DNA of 64,000 nucleotides, from NCBI RefSeq assembly GCF_900104455.1, contig NZ_FNHB01000001.1, positions 1-64,000 on the forward strand, written 5' to 3'. Numbering within the stretch: position 1 is the stretch's first letter; every line of letters begins with the position of its first letter. Below the pieces are notes generated by a model. The model had not been told where the DNA came from, did not search any database, and worked only from the letters and a program-made list of their open reading frames with translations. The position numbers and the translations under genes were made by a program. This DNA is from Dendrosporobacter quercicolus (GTDB lineage: Bacteria; Bacillota; Negativicutes; DSM-1736; Dendrosporobacteraceae). Of the stretch, positions 33,311 through 43,765 are shown piece by piece.

Positions 33311-33967
33311 TTGAAAAAGAAGCAGTTTGCGGTGATTGGCCTGGGCCGCTTTGGCATCAGCATGGCAGATACTCTGCATAAAATGGGTTATGATGTGCTG
33401 GCAATTGATAAGGATGAGCAACGGGTGCAGGAAGTGAGCGACAGCGTCACTCATGTGGTACAAGCCGACACCACTGATGAGGATGCGTTGCTGGCTTTAG
33501 GCATCAGAAATTTTGATGTGGTGGTAGTATCCATTGGCGAGGACATTCAGGCCAATGTTTTAACTACTTTGCAGCTTAAGGAACTGGGAGTCCGGCATAT
33601 TGTCGCGAAAGCCCGCAATCCGCTGCACGGTAAAATGCTGCATAAATTAGGTGCAGACCGGGTGGTATATCCGGAACGCGATATGGCCCAGCGGGTGGCC
33701 CATAACCTAGTGTCAACCAACGTATTGGATTATATTGAGCTTTCACCGCAATTTAGTATTGCGGAAATCAATGCACCCAAAAGGCTAATTAATCAGAGCT
33801 TAATTGAAGCTGATCTTCGCGGAACATATGGTATTAACGTAGTGGCAATCAAACGGGGCGAGTCAGTTATTGTGACGCCGCTGCCTGACGAAAAAATACA
33901 TGAAAATGATATCCTCGTGGTCGTTGGCGGCAACGAGGGGGTTCAGCGGTTGGAGGAACTGGAGTGA
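33311..33967 (+). CDS. trkA: Potassium uptake regulatory RCK subunit (TrkA/KtrA family)
   Basis: Cytoplasmic gating ring of the potassium channel. The 218-residue protein has a Rossmann RCK_N domain (VIGLGRFGISMADTL, acidic end of strand two IDKDEQRVQ) and a TrkA_C domain (about 140-218, SLIEADLRGTYGINVVAIKR). TTG 33311 follows AGGAGGGGG; a GTG at 33263 that overlaps the trkH stop is the alternative. KtrA-type proteins bind ATP/ADP and c-di-AMP, which would fit the c-di-AMP riboswitch seen earlier in the window. Confidence 0.93.
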   Translation: MKKKQFAVIGLGRFGISMADTLHKMGYDVLAIDKDEQRVQEVSDSVTHVVQADTTDEDALLALGIRNFDVVVVSIGEDIQANVLTTLQLKELGVRHIVAKARNPLHGKMLHKLGADRVVYPERDMAQRVAHNLVSTNVLDYIELSPQFSIAEINAPKRLINQSLIEADLRGTYGINVVAIKRGESVIVTPLPDEKIHENDILVVVGGNEGVQRLEELE

Positions 33968-34764
33968 CAGGGATGATAACCAGCTTACAAAATAGTACGG
34001 TTAAATTGGCCGCTTCATTGAAACAACGCAAGCATCGCGAGGCAACAGGCTTATTTATGGCCGAAGGAGTGCGGCTGGTAGAAGAAGCCATTGGCTCGAA
34101 CTGGCGGATTGAGTCTTGTTTATATACGGAGCAGGCTTTGGCCAATCAGCGGGTGCAGGCCATCATCAATACCCTGTCGGCCAGAGACTGCCGCTTGCTT
34201 GCGGTATCCGGGGCGGTTTATGCCAAAATTTCCGATACCGAGCAGCCGCAGGGGATCATGACATTAATCCGCAGGAACAGCCAAGCTTTGTCGTCGGTGC
34301 TGGACACTGATCAGGCGCTGCTGGTAATTTTGGATGGTCTGCAGGATCCCGGCAATCTTGGCGCAGTTATTCGAACTGCGGATGCGGCCGGAGCGACTGC
34401 CGTCATCCTTACGAAAGGGTGTACTGACCTTTACGCCGGCAAGGCGGTGCGGTCCACTATGGGCTCGCTGTTTCATATCCCGCTCGTGGAAGGTGTGATT
34501 TATGAAGACTTAATCCACTTACTGCAAGAACAGGACATCGCTCTGCTGGCAACTTCCTTAGCTTCTGCCCGGAATTATTTAGCAGCCGATTACAAACAGC
34601 CGGTGGCTATTGTGTTCGGCAATGAGGGCCAGGGGGTAAATCCGGTACTATTAGATAAGGCTGAGGAGCGTATTTACATACCGATTCTAGGCCGGGCGGA
34701 ATCATTAAATGTTGCGGCTGCGGCTGCAGTTATTCTGTATGAAGCCGTCCGGCAGCGGTGTTAG
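33964..34764 (+). CDS. TrmH/SpoU-family RNA 2'-O-ribose methyltransferase
   Basis: Methylates a ribose 2'-OH of rRNA or tRNA with SAM. The 266-residue chain has an N-terminal substrate-binding domain (TGLFMAEGVRLVEEAI) and the trefoil-knot SPOUT domain: motif 1 LDGLQDPGNLGAVIRTADAAG, motif 2 VAIVFGNEGQG, motif 3 IPILGRAESLNVAAAAAVILYE in part. GTG 33964 overlaps the trkA stop; ATG 33973 is possible. In Bacillus the related ysgA also lies upstream of pheST. The exact target nucleotide is unknown. Confidence 0.92.
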   Translation: MTGMITSLQNSTVKLAASLKQRKHREATGLFMAEGVRLVEEAIGSNWRIESCLYTEQALANQRVQAIINTLSARDCRLLAVSGAVYAKISDTEQPQGIMTLIRRNSQALSSVLDTDQALLVILDGLQDPGNLGAVIRTADAAGATAVILTKGCTDLYAGKAVRSTMGSLFHIPLVEGVIYEDLIHLLQEQDIALLATSLASARNYLAADYKQPVAIVFGNEGQGVNPVLLDKAEERIYIPILGRAESLNVAAAAAVILYEAVRQRC

Positions 34765-34770
34765 CTTTCC

Positions 34771-34799
34771 TTGTGCTTTCCAACTGAATGTGTTATAAT
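34771..34799 (+). promoter_or_regulatory. Promoter of yqzL-pheST
   Basis: TTGTGC (34771-34776), 17 bases, TATAAT (34794-34799). Confidence 0.75.
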
Positions 34800-34853
34800 T
34801 GCTCTAGCAATGATCCCTAAATTTCCAAGAATAAGCTGGAGGGATGTGGTCAT

Positions 34854-34943
34854 ATGGTGACCGCCGAATTCTTTTGGAGAGTATTTGAAGCCACTGGTTC
34901 TATTGCTGCATACTTATTGTATAAAAGGTTAATGTTACAATAG
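34854..34943 (+). CDS. yqzL: YqzL-like small protein
   Basis: A 29-residue peptide, AEFFWRVFEATGSIAAYLLY in its middle, matching the YqzL pattern FxWxVFxxTGxxxAYLLYK known from Firmicutes. CTGGAGGGATG precedes ATG 34854. Its role is unknown. It lies between promoter and the Phe T-box. Confidence 0.75.
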   Translation: MVTAEFFWRVFEATGSIAAYLLYKRLMLQ

Positions 34944-34949
34944 TGTTAT

Positions 34950-35174
34950 TTGCGATGACGGAGAGAGTATGTTACGATTTGTTTTCACAGGGAAGATGTC
35001 GTCTAGATTGAGAGCGATTCTGAAAACAGCTGACAGAAGTTCACTCCTGAGTTTTCTGCTGAAGAGTTGACTTGCGTAGGCCGGACGTTATTCCGCGTTA
35101 AGGAACAGTGAGTATCAATCAGGGTGGTACCGCGAAAGCATGCTTTCGCCCCTTTCGGGGTGAAAGTTTTTTTA
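34950..35174 (+). promoter_or_regulatory. T-box leader of pheST
   Basis: The antiterminator block AGGGTGGTACCGCG starts at 35121 and is followed by a terminator CTTTCGCCCC/GGGGTGAAAG (35143-35166) with seven T. TTC at 35040-35042, in GAAGTTCACTCC, is a fitting phenylalanine specifier codon. Confidence 0.92.
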
Positions 35175-35189
35175 TATCCAATTCATTAG

Positions 35190-36221
<1,032 letters not shown>

Positions 36222-36246
36222 ATTGAAATGATCAGGGGGGATGACT

Positions 36247-38676
36247 ATGCGGGCATCTGTAAAATGGCTTAAAGATTATGTTGATTTCACCCAGCAGCCT
36301 GAAGAGCTTGGGGAAATGCTGACAATGGCCGGCGTGCCGGTAGAAGGTATTGCCTATTTAGGTAAGGACATTGACATGGTTGTTACAGGCAAGCTTGTTA
36401 AAATAGAGAAACATCCTAATGCGGATAAATTACAGATCTGTAAGGTGGATGTGGGCGCTGAGGTTTTAACCATTGTTACCGGGGCTTCCAATGTTGCAGA
36501 GGGCCAGATTGTGCCGGTGGCGCTGGCAGGCGCGCAGCTGCCCAGCGGTCTGAAGATTAAGGAGAGTAAATTGCGCGGCGTTATGTCCAGTGGGATGTTA
36601 TGCTCGGCGACTGAATTAAACCTTGATCCCAAGATGTTGTCGGCTGAAGAAAAATCCGGAATTCTCATCCTGGATCATGCGACTGCCGTGGGCCGGGATA
36701 TTAAACAAGTGCTGGGCCTGGATGATGTTGTATTGGAATTTGAACTGACGGCCAATCGCGCCGACTGTTTCAGTGTACTGGGACTGGCCCGGGAAATTGC
36801 AGTGTTAACCGGCGGCCAGTTGAAAAAACCGATGCTTAGTCTTAAGGAAACGGGCGATGAAAAAACGGCCGGACTTGTGCGGGTGGAAATCAAAGATCCT
36901 GATTTATGTTCGCGTTTTGCCGGCAGGGTACTGAGAAATGTCAAGGTAGGTCCGTCGCCGGAATGGCTTAAACAGCGAATTCAGGCGGCGGGAATGCGTT
37001 CAATTAACAATGTTGTGGATGTAACCAACTTTGTCATGCTGGAATTAGGACAGCCTATGCATGCCTATGATTATCATTTATTGGCCCGTCACACCATCGT
37101 TGTGCGCAAAGCGCAGCCGGGTGAACGAATGACTACTTTAGACGGAGTGAAGCGGGAATTGTCGCCCGATATGCTAGTCATTGCCGATGCTGTGCAGGCT
37201 GTTGGCATTGCCGGTGTAATGGGCGGGCTGGCCACTGAGGTTACCGCCAATACGCAGACGGTTCTGTTAGAAGCGGCGGCCTTTAATAATGTCAGCATCA
37301 GGCGAACCGCAAAGGCGCTGGGCCTGCGGTCGGAAGCCTCCGGCCGTTTTGAGCGGGGGGTGGATACGGCCAATGTTATCCGGGCGCTTGACCGGGCAGC
37401 CGGCTTATTGGAAGAAATGGGGGCCTGCCAGGTATGCCAGGGCATTGTGGATGTATATCCTGATTTTTGTCTGCCGCGTCAGGTTACCTTCACTCCTGCC
37501 CAAATTAACCGGCATTTAGGCACGAACGTGCCGGCTGCGACTATGGCTGACATTTTGCGCCGGCTGGAGTTTGAAGTGGAAACGACTAAGGAGAAATTTA
37601 CGGCGACTGTACCTACCTGGCGTGCTGATGTGAGCTGCCCGGCCGATATTGCCGAAGAAGTAGCCCGTATTTACGGGTTTAACCATATTCCGTCCACTAC
37701 GCCCGGCGGCAATATGATGAGCGGCGGGCAAAGCTACGAACAGACCATCGGCGATAAAATAAAAACCATTTTGGCCGGCGCCGGACTTGATGAGATTATT
37801 TCGTTTAGCTTTACTCATCCGGCTGTTTTTGATCAGCTTAATCTGCCTGCAGACAGCAGTCTGCGTACGGCTGTGCCAATCTTAAATCCGATTACCGACG
37901 ATTTTCCCCTGCTGCGGACAACCTTAACCGGGGGCGTTTTAGAAACGGTTGCCCGCAATCTAGCCCGAAAAAACGAGGATATCAAAATTTATGAGCTTGG
38001 ACCGGTTTATCTGCCGCGTAAGCTGCCGCTGACCGAACTGCCGGATGAACCGCAGATGTTATGCGGCGCTTTGTCTGGCAGGCGTAATGAATTGGCCTGG
38101 AATAACGGCCGGGATAACGTCGATTTTTATGATGTCAAAGGCGTGGCCGAGACACTGCTCCAGGGACTGGGAATCAAAGCGGCGCAGGTTGCCGCAGGCG
38201 AGCATTATGCTCTGCATCCCGGCAAAACTGCTGTTTTCAGCATTCAGGATGATGTATTAGGCAGTATTGGTGAAGTACACCCGGCGGTTGCGGCCGCGTT
38301 TAATTTAAAACGTAAGGTATTTCTGTTTGAATTTAATGCCGGGCTGCTGGCTAAACATGCCGTATTGCTCAACCAATATGAGGTTTTGCCCAAATATCCC
38401 GCAATGGCCCGTGATTTAGCCCTTGTTTTAGCGGAAGACATCACGGCAAAGCAGGTAGATACAGCCATTAAAAGCAGCGCCGGGGCTTTGTTGACCAATG
38501 TCCGCCTGTTTGACGTTTATACCGGAGAGCAAGTTCCGGCCGGGATGAAGAGTTTGGCATTTTCGTTAACCTTCCAGTCCCAGGAGCGTACGCTGACTGA
38601 TGCGGAAGTTGATGCGCATTATCAAAATATCGTGGCCCATCTGGAAAAAACACTGCAGGCTAAACTGCGCAGTTAA
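36247..38676 (+). CDS. pheT: Phenylalanine-tRNA ligase beta subunit
   Basis: Tertiary partner of PheS, with editing activity. The 809-residue chain has the N-terminal EMAP-like tRNA-binding domain (about 40-150, HPNADKLQICKVDVG), the B3/B4 editing domain (GQPMHAYDYHLL), the B5 domain (about 410-475), the catalytic-like core and the C-terminal anticodon-binding FDX-ACB domain (YPAMARDLALVL). ATG 36247 is preferred: the AGGGGGG ribosome site abuts an ATG at 36241. A terminator follows at 38786. Confidence 0.98.
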   Translation: MRASVKWLKDYVDFTQQPEELGEMLTMAGVPVEGIAYLGKDIDMVVTGKLVKIEKHPNADKLQICKVDVGAEVLTIVTGASNVAEGQIVPVALAGAQLPSGLKIKESKLRGVMSSGMLCSATELNLDPKMLSAEEKSGILILDHATAVGRDIKQVLGLDDVVLEFELTANRADCFSVLGLAREIAVLTGGQLKKPMLSLKETGDEKTAGLVRVEIKDPDLCSRFAGRVLRNVKVGPSPEWLKQRIQAAGMRSINNVVDVTNFVMLELGQPMHAYDYHLLARHTIVVRKAQPGERMTTLDGVKRELSPDMLVIADAVQAVGIAGVMGGLATEVTANTQTVLLEAAAFNNVSIRRTAKALGLRSEASGRFERGVDTANVIRALDRAAGLLEEMGACQVCQGIVDVYPDFCLPRQVTFTPAQINRHLGTNVPAATMADILRRLEFEVETTKEKFTATVPTWRADVSCPADIAEEVARIYGFNHIPSTTPGGNMMSGGQSYEQTIGDKIKTILAGAGLDEIISFSFTHPAVFDQLNLPADSSLRTAVPILNPITDDFPLLRTTLTGGVLETVARNLARKNEDIKIYELGPVYLPRKLPLTELPDEPQMLCGALSGRRNELAWNNGRDNVDFYDVKGVAETLLQGLGIKAAQVAAGEHYALHPGKTAVFSIQDDVLGSIGEVHPAVAAAFNLKRKVFLFEFNAGLLAKHAVLLNQYEVLPKYPAMARDLALVLAEDITAKQVDTAIKSSAGALLTNVRLFDVYTGEQVPAGMKSLAFSLTFQSQERTLTDAEVDAHYQNIVAHLEKTLQAKLRS

Positions 38677-38785
38677 CCACCCCAAGTCCTGGGCAGCGCA
38701 TCTACAAACTTCCTGTGGGCCCAACAATAGCATCGAATGATCGACGCTATCTTGTCATAGTGAGAAAGAGTAAGATCCTGTATAT

Positions 38786-38829
38786 AAAAGACTGTGTTTT
38801 TCCGGGCGGAAAAGTGCAGTCTTTTTTTA
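38786..38829 (+). terminator. Terminator of the pheST operon
   Basis: AAAGACTG...TTTTTCC/GGAAAA...CAGTCTTT with a seven-T run. It separates the housekeeping block from the injection-system locus. Confidence 0.85.
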
Positions 38830-38861
38830 TCTCTTGCTATTTTGCACTTCTCGCATTTCGG

Positions 38862-38892
38862 TTGACTTATTTGTAAATTGTCGAATTATGAT
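38862..38892 (+). promoter_or_regulatory. Possible promoter of the injection-system locus
   Basis: TTGACT (38862-38867) and TATGAT (38887-38892) are 19 bases apart, two more than ideal. It is the only promoter-like pair found between pheT and the first locus gene, 280 nt further on. Confidence 0.4.
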
Positions 38893-38974
38893 GAAATTGA
38901 GAGTGAAAAGGGTAAATTTATAAAAATTGTAAAAATGCGGGACTTAAGACTGGTAAAAACAGGAGAAAAGTTCT

Positions 38975-39076
38975 ATGATTTTTGGTGAGAAAAGAAACGA
39001 TATTCAATATATACCTTACAAGGAACTGGTTGTAAGCAATCCGAAACTCTCTTACAATGCCGGGGAAGAACAATAG
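38975..39076 (+). CDS. Small peptide at the head of the injection locus (33 residues)
   Basis: A polar 33-residue frame (MIFGEKRNDIQYIPYKELVV...) behind a good AGGAGAAAAG site. It may be a leader peptide or the scrap of a larger gene, because nothing continues after its stop. From 39077 to 39171 I see only a ribosome-site region. Confidence 0.35.
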   Translation: MIFGEKRNDIQYIPYKELVVSNPKLSYNAGEEQ

Positions 39077-39171
39077 GCGATCATTCGATAAAAACCGGCG
39101 GTCTTTACGTAGCAATTGGAACTTCGAAAACTTTTTTTAAAGAAGGTGGTGGAAAAGCGGGATTGATACGA

Positions 39172-40905
39172 ATGGGCTTTAAAAAGAATCCGGCGTTTTT
39201 CTTCTTTTGGTTGTTCGCACTGTTCATTTCTTTTTGGAGTGCCTTCCACAGTGTTACGGCGGCGGAGGCGGTAAAAAAGCACGAAATTGTTTTTCTTCTC
39301 GATGTCAGCTATTCCATGAATACGACGGACGCGGAAAAACTTGCGCCGGATTGTCTGGAAGAAATTCTATATACGCTGCCGTCAAATTATATGGTAGGTC
39401 TTGTTACCTATGGCAGCGATGTGCAGGCAGTAAAACCGGTGGATGCCGGGCGTGAGCAAGTGAGTGCTGCATTGCGTCAGGTGAACTATAGCGGCTATAC
39501 GAACGCCGGGGCGGGACTGGAAAGGGCATTGGGCCTATTTCAGGATAGTACGGCGGATAAAACGGTGATATTGCTGTCCGACGGCGAAATCATGCTGGAT
39601 AATCCGGCCGCGACGCAAGTCTCCGGGGAGCAGTTCAACCGGGCGATGCAGGCGGCGGCTCAGCGCGGCATCCGCGTTTTGCCTGTTGTGATCGGCGATC
39701 CGGGCAATGTGCCGCAGGCCAATATTTACACTGTTGCCAACCGGCAGGGCATGGTGTTTCAGGTTGACGACGCCGCGCAGTTAAGTGGCGTCGCCAAAAA
39801 GATTCTATATGAGGTATTCGGCATTGCCAAAATAGCCGTCAGCAGCGGCGATCTGCAAACCGATACGCTGAATGTGCGCTTGCCGCTTGCGCACAGCGAC
39901 TCCATCAATGAAGCGAAAATTCTCCTCACTTCAACCGGGCCGTTAGGCAATATCGGCGCCGGCTACACCGCCCACAGCGGTGAGGTCTTAAACGGCAAAC
40001 GCTTTGCCGCCGTCCTGCTGCGGCGGCCGCAAAGCGAGGCGGTTGAAATCCGTTTTGGAGCCGTGGGAGACCGTTATATACAGGCCAACCTGATTTTGGA
40101 TATGATGACGGCGTCGGTTCAGGCGGAAGTGAAGTATACAGGCCCTGGACAGCCGGGAAAAAAGCTGGCCGAGGTGCGGTTGATTCCCGTCAGCACTGCC
40201 AATCCCGGACTGCAGCTTTTGCAGGACCCTTATTTTGAAGGCAAACCGGTTCAGGTGACGGCGGACGGCCAGGAGATTGCGGCAATGGTGGAAAAAGGAG
40301 CGGTCCGTTTTTTACTGCCGGCCGACAGCGCCCGCAGCGTGGCGGTGAAAGTACGCTACGAAGATCTTGGCATCAACCTTATCGCGCCGGATAAGACCTA
40401 TGTTGAGATCACACAGCCGGCAGGATATGGGAAGATGCTTGCGGTCATTGCGGCCCTTGTCATGGCAATCGCCGCGTTGGTCTGGTGGAGAAGGCGAACC
40501 CCGGAACCGGCAGCTCCGCCGCCGCCCGCAAGCTGCTACGAATATGCCGGCAAACTTAAAATCTATGTCACTAAGACGCCGGACGACAGCGATGTCGCCC
40601 CAATGGAATACAATTTATACCGTCACTTCCGGAAGGAAGAAATCAGTCTGGGGGCGATTCTGGAAAACTGCGGCCTCCCCTTTTTCCTGGCCGGCGCATA
40701 TAAAATCCTTTTCAGTCCAGGCGCAAACAAAGCGCTGGTGCTTACGAACAAGTCGGACTGTACGGTTTTGAAAAACCGGGATCTGTTGGTGAAGGATCAC
40801 AGCTGTCTCGTCTATTTACACGAAAGAATTCATATTACCTTTGAGGACGAGCGCAGCGAGCTGATTTTAGAATACAAAAATGTCAAGCCGTCTGAACGGC
40901 ACTAA
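39172..40905 (+). CDS. Membrane-anchored von Willebrand A protein with cytoplasmic FHA-like tail
   Basis: A 577-residue protein. A signal segment (PAFFFFWLFALFISFW) exports a VWA domain (about 40-225) with an intact metal site: DVSYS (about 44-48), the threonine in GYTNAGAGL and the aspartate of LLSDGE. A beta-rich part follows, then one membrane helix at about 421-440 (MLAVIAALVMAIAALVWW), the positive RRR stop and a cytoplasmic beta-rich domain of about 120 residues whose end recalls an FHA fold. It is the first gene of the locus. I infer it spans the membrane and may couple the machine to the envelope; the FHA-like call is weak. ATG 39172 is chosen over TTG 39163. Confidence 0.75.
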   Translation: MGFKKNPAFFFFWLFALFISFWSAFHSVTAAEAVKKHEIVFLLDVSYSMNTTDAEKLAPDCLEEILYTLPSNYMVGLVTYGSDVQAVKPVDAGREQVSAALRQVNYSGYTNAGAGLERALGLFQDSTADKTVILLSDGEIMLDNPAATQVSGEQFNRAMQAAAQRGIRVLPVVIGDPGNVPQANIYTVANRQGMVFQVDDAAQLSGVAKKILYEVFGIAKIAVSSGDLQTDTLNVRLPLAHSDSINEAKILLTSTGPLGNIGAGYTAHSGEVLNGKRFAAVLLRRPQSEAVEIRFGAVGDRYIQANLILDMMTASVQAEVKYTGPGQPGKKLAEVRLIPVSTANPGLQLLQDPYFEGKPVQVTADGQEIAAMVEKGAVRFLLPADSARSVAVKVRYEDLGINLIAPDKTYVEITQPAGYGKMLAVIAALVMAIAALVWWRRRTPEPAAPPPPASCYEYAGKLKIYVTKTPDDSDVAPMEYNLYRHFRKEEISLGAILENCGLPFFLAGAYKILFSPGANKALVLTNKSDCTVLKNRDLLVKDHSCLVYLHERIHITFEDERSELILEYKNVKPSERH

Positions 40906-40923
40906 TGCAAAGGAGTGACAGAA

Positions 40924-43113
40924 TTGGCCATTATTACGCAAACAAACCGGACTCTGCTGTTAGAAGAGATCAATCCCGAGAAGCTTGACCTGCTTACCAT
41001 GGTGGGTGACGTAAAAGGAATGGACAGCCTTAACGATGAGAAGATCAAAGAGATCAACGAGCATCTTCAGGTCAGAAGCTTTGACGAATTTCTGGAAAAA
41101 TTTGATCCTGTCGTTTATTCCTTCTACAACGCCAGCAATCAGCGCGTCATGTACACGCTGAAAAAACCGGAAAACATCCCGGACGAACTGTTGACGGAAA
41201 TCCATCTCAACATGCACAACGATTTTCTCAAGATGCTGCTGACGCTGGTGGAAACCAAGCGTTCCCAGGGGCTCTTAAATGTCGATTTTAAATTTGAAAA
41301 GCTCACCAATTTGATTTCACCGGCCAAGGTCATGGAAGACATCCGTCAGCTCAGAAAGGAAATGCGCTACCTTTATTCCGAGTACGCGCTTTTGGAGGAA
41401 GGCGACCCGAAAAAACTTGATGTGGGCGATAAGCTGAACGTTATGTTTGAAGAAGCCAGCATGAACTACAATAACGTCATGGCCATGCTGCCGCTGGCAA
41501 TCGAAGACATCAAGACGCGGCTGCTGCTGGGGGCGGGCGGTGACGGCAAGAACGACACGCCGCTTACCCTGGGCGTTCTGTCGATGGGCGAAGAGGGGGA
41601 ATTGAAAATTCTCGAAGCGCCCAAGCCGGAAACCAAGGCTCTGGCCACGCTGGACGACCAGATCAACCGTGGTCTGATCACAGCGATTGAGGAGGATTAC
41701 GAAGCGCTGAATGCCGATAGTCCCAGCGTCTACGTCAAAGCGCTTGTTGCCCGGACGTTCTGCCCGCTGCCGTCCACGATGGTATCGACCGTCGATACCG
41801 AAAAAGAAATTGTCAATTACAACTCCTATCTGGAATTTTATAAAACAGCCAAAGACGATTTTATCAAAACCGTCAAACCGTTGATTGAAAAGGTGCTGGG
41901 CGTCCGGCTGTTTTTCGAACAATATCCGGCTAAGCTCAAAGGCATGCGACCGTCGCTGCTCATCACCAACGCCGGCAACGAGATGCTGGTTAAATCCTCT
42001 AATATCCCGCGCCTGATCACCTTCCTCAACACGGTCAATGCCAAGAACGATTTCAACAATACGGTCTGGTACGCGATCTTTCCGTCCGTTTCGCTTGATC
42101 AAAACTCCAAGATGAAGCTGTCACGCGAACGGTTCAAAGGCAATAAAATTGTTGAAAACCCCAATGTCAACAGCGTCGAATCGCTGGCCCGCATTCTTGA
42201 TGTGATGAAAGACTACCGGGTGCAATGCTTCTTCAGCTACGAGACCGGCGATAAGACAACCTTTAATTACATGGCCACGGAAGGGATTGAAAAATTCGTT
42301 GAGCGTTGCGCCAGCCTGACCGGCAAACCCTACAGCGAATTTGGCATTCCCTGCATTCCAAACTTCACTATTGTGCCAAAGGACAAATCCGGGGTTATCC
42401 TCGACAAAAAAATGGTTTTAAACGACGCCAACATGGCGGAGCTGTCCAACGCCAAGGAAGACATTATGAAGCTGTGGATCGACGGCGTCTATATTGGCGC
42501 GGCGTTCGTTGCGGCCGGTCTGTGCGCGGCCACGCAATGCCCGGAATACCTGAAAAAAATCTTTAAGCGCAACGTTGATACCGAACTGCCCGGCGTGCGC
42601 TTCGACCTGGAGGCAGGCGATCACCCGCTGCGGGTGCGGACTTCGCTGGCCAAAGAAATCACCGGCTTTACCAATAGCATTAAGGATGACATTAACCGCA
42701 AAAATTTCGGCTTTGTCTTCTCTTCGGAAAACGCCGCCTTTAACGGGCTGAACATTACGGACATCATGGTCTATAAGGCGCGCAACCTTCTTTATGACAC
42801 CGAGCTTGGCGTGTATGAGCCCATCTACAAGACGCAGGTCACGACCTATATCGAACGCGTGCTGCGTCACGCGACCGGCGACTTCAAGCAGGACAACATC
42901 ATCAAGTTCTTCTCCAACAATCCGCAGAGCCAGAAAAGCCTGTGGGCCGGCAAACGCGATCAGGTCAACTCCATCATCAGCGAGGGAGACGACATCAGCT
43001 ATGTTATTGACGAGGCCAACGGCATCTGCACGCTGGATATCACTTTCAACGGCAATGTCAAGAACCTCGAAATCGAGATCAACCGCCTGACGTCGGCGGG
43101 CCGAAGCGCGTAA
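40924..43113 (+). CDS. Single-chain contractile sheath protein (TssB-TssC-like)
   Basis: A 729-residue protein, the putative sheath. Residues about 20-155 recall TssB: LNDEKIKEINEHLQVRSFDE parallels the TssB LKERKFVEIDRDNFDEVL segment, and FEKLTNLISPAKVMEDIRQL parallels FESMDDFSPEAVVRQVPAL. Residues about 300-729 recall TssC: KPLIEKVLGVRLFFEQYP, a core with SVESLARILDVMKDYRVQC, a GAAFVAAGLC helix and the C-terminal inter-subunit strand region (CTLDITFNGNVKNLEIEINRL in part). Classic T6SS use two chains; phage and one-chain sheaths use one. TTG 40924 sits nine bases after AAAGGAG; GTG 40915 is the alternative. Family membership was judged by eye. Confidence 0.7.
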   Translation: MAIITQTNRTLLLEEINPEKLDLLTMVGDVKGMDSLNDEKIKEINEHLQVRSFDEFLEKFDPVVYSFYNASNQRVMYTLKKPENIPDELLTEIHLNMHNDFLKMLLTLVETKRSQGLLNVDFKFEKLTNLISPAKVMEDIRQLRKEMRYLYSEYALLEEGDPKKLDVGDKLNVMFEEASMNYNNVMAMLPLAIEDIKTRLLLGAGGDGKNDTPLTLGVLSMGEEGELKILEAPKPETKALATLDDQINRGLITAIEEDYEALNADSPSVYVKALVARTFCPLPSTMVSTVDTEKEIVNYNSYLEFYKTAKDDFIKTVKPLIEKVLGVRLFFEQYPAKLKGMRPSLLITNAGNEMLVKSSNIPRLITFLNTVNAKNDFNNTVWYAIFPSVSLDQNSKMKLSRERFKGNKIVENPNVNSVESLARILDVMKDYRVQCFFSYETGDKTTFNYMATEGIEKFVERCASLTGKPYSEFGIPCIPNFTIVPKDKSGVILDKKMVLNDANMAELSNAKEDIMKLWIDGVYIGAAFVAAGLCAATQCPEYLKKIFKRNVDTELPGVRFDLEAGDHPLRVRTSLAKEITGFTNSIKDDINRKNFGFVFSSENAAFNGLNITDIMVYKARNLLYDTELGVYEPIYKTQVTTYIERVLRHATGDFKQDNIIKFFSNNPQSQKSLWAGKRDQVNSIISEGDDISYVIDEANGICTLDITFNGNVKNLEIEINRLTSAGRSA

Positions 43114-43214
43114 ACACCCCATTATGCCGGCGCGAGTGTTACATACGCATTTGGTATATAGATTTGCGCCGGTAATTTAATCCATAATATTACACAAAAG
43201 TGGAGGAGTTTACT

Positions 43215-43640
43215 ATGGGTTTTAGTCTAACGATAGAAGGGCAGGAGACATTGAACTATGATGGCAAAATCATTGATGGTGTGCAGGCATCACTATCAAC
43301 ACCCAGAGATTCCCGGGCAAAATCTACCGATGCTGCTATGACGCTTGTTATTTCAGGAAAACTTCATGCTGACCGTGGTGGTGCGAACAGTCCAACAGTC
43401 GAGTTGTTTAAATGGGCTCAAGTTCCGGCTGAGAAAAAAGAAGCATATCGCAAGGTAACCGTACAAATCGAGGGTGTGTCAAATACAAAGTTTCGTACCA
43501 TTATACTAGATAAAGCATTTGTAATAGATTATAACGAAATATATAACAGTCAGGCGGGTGTGGGGATTTTTACTGTTGTGATACGCCAAAAAGTAGATGT
43601 TATTGACGCTGTAACAGTGGAAAGCGATCTGAGCCTATAG
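43215..43640 (+). CDS. Hcp-like tube protein, copy 1
   Basis: A 141-residue beta-rich protein, one of three paralogues here. Shared pattern: MGFxLxIEGQE start, SRAKSTD, LVISGK, KWAQVPAEKKEAYRKVTVQ, a strand leading to AFVIDYNEIY and a closing GVGIFTVVIRQK. Size, multiple copies and position next to the sheath gene suggest the inner tube (Hcp role); this is inference from context. GGAGGAG precedes ATG 43215. Its DNA is clearly more AT-rich than the sheath gene and than copies 2 and 3, matching the AT-rich insert that follows. Confidence 0.65.
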   Translation: MGFSLTIEGQETLNYDGKIIDGVQASLSTPRDSRAKSTDAAMTLVISGKLHADRGGANSPTVELFKWAQVPAEKKEAYRKVTVQIEGVSNTKFRTIILDKAFVIDYNEIYNSQAGVGIFTVVIRQKVDVIDAVTVESDLSL

Positions 43641-43765
43641 TATTCAATCTCACAATCGCGCTTGCTAATTACAATAATTATTTCGGGCAATATAAGAGCT
43701 TCAAATTGCTGTTAAAGTCTACTATACCTCGTTTGACCGTGCTGTATGAAAGGATAATTATAAAA

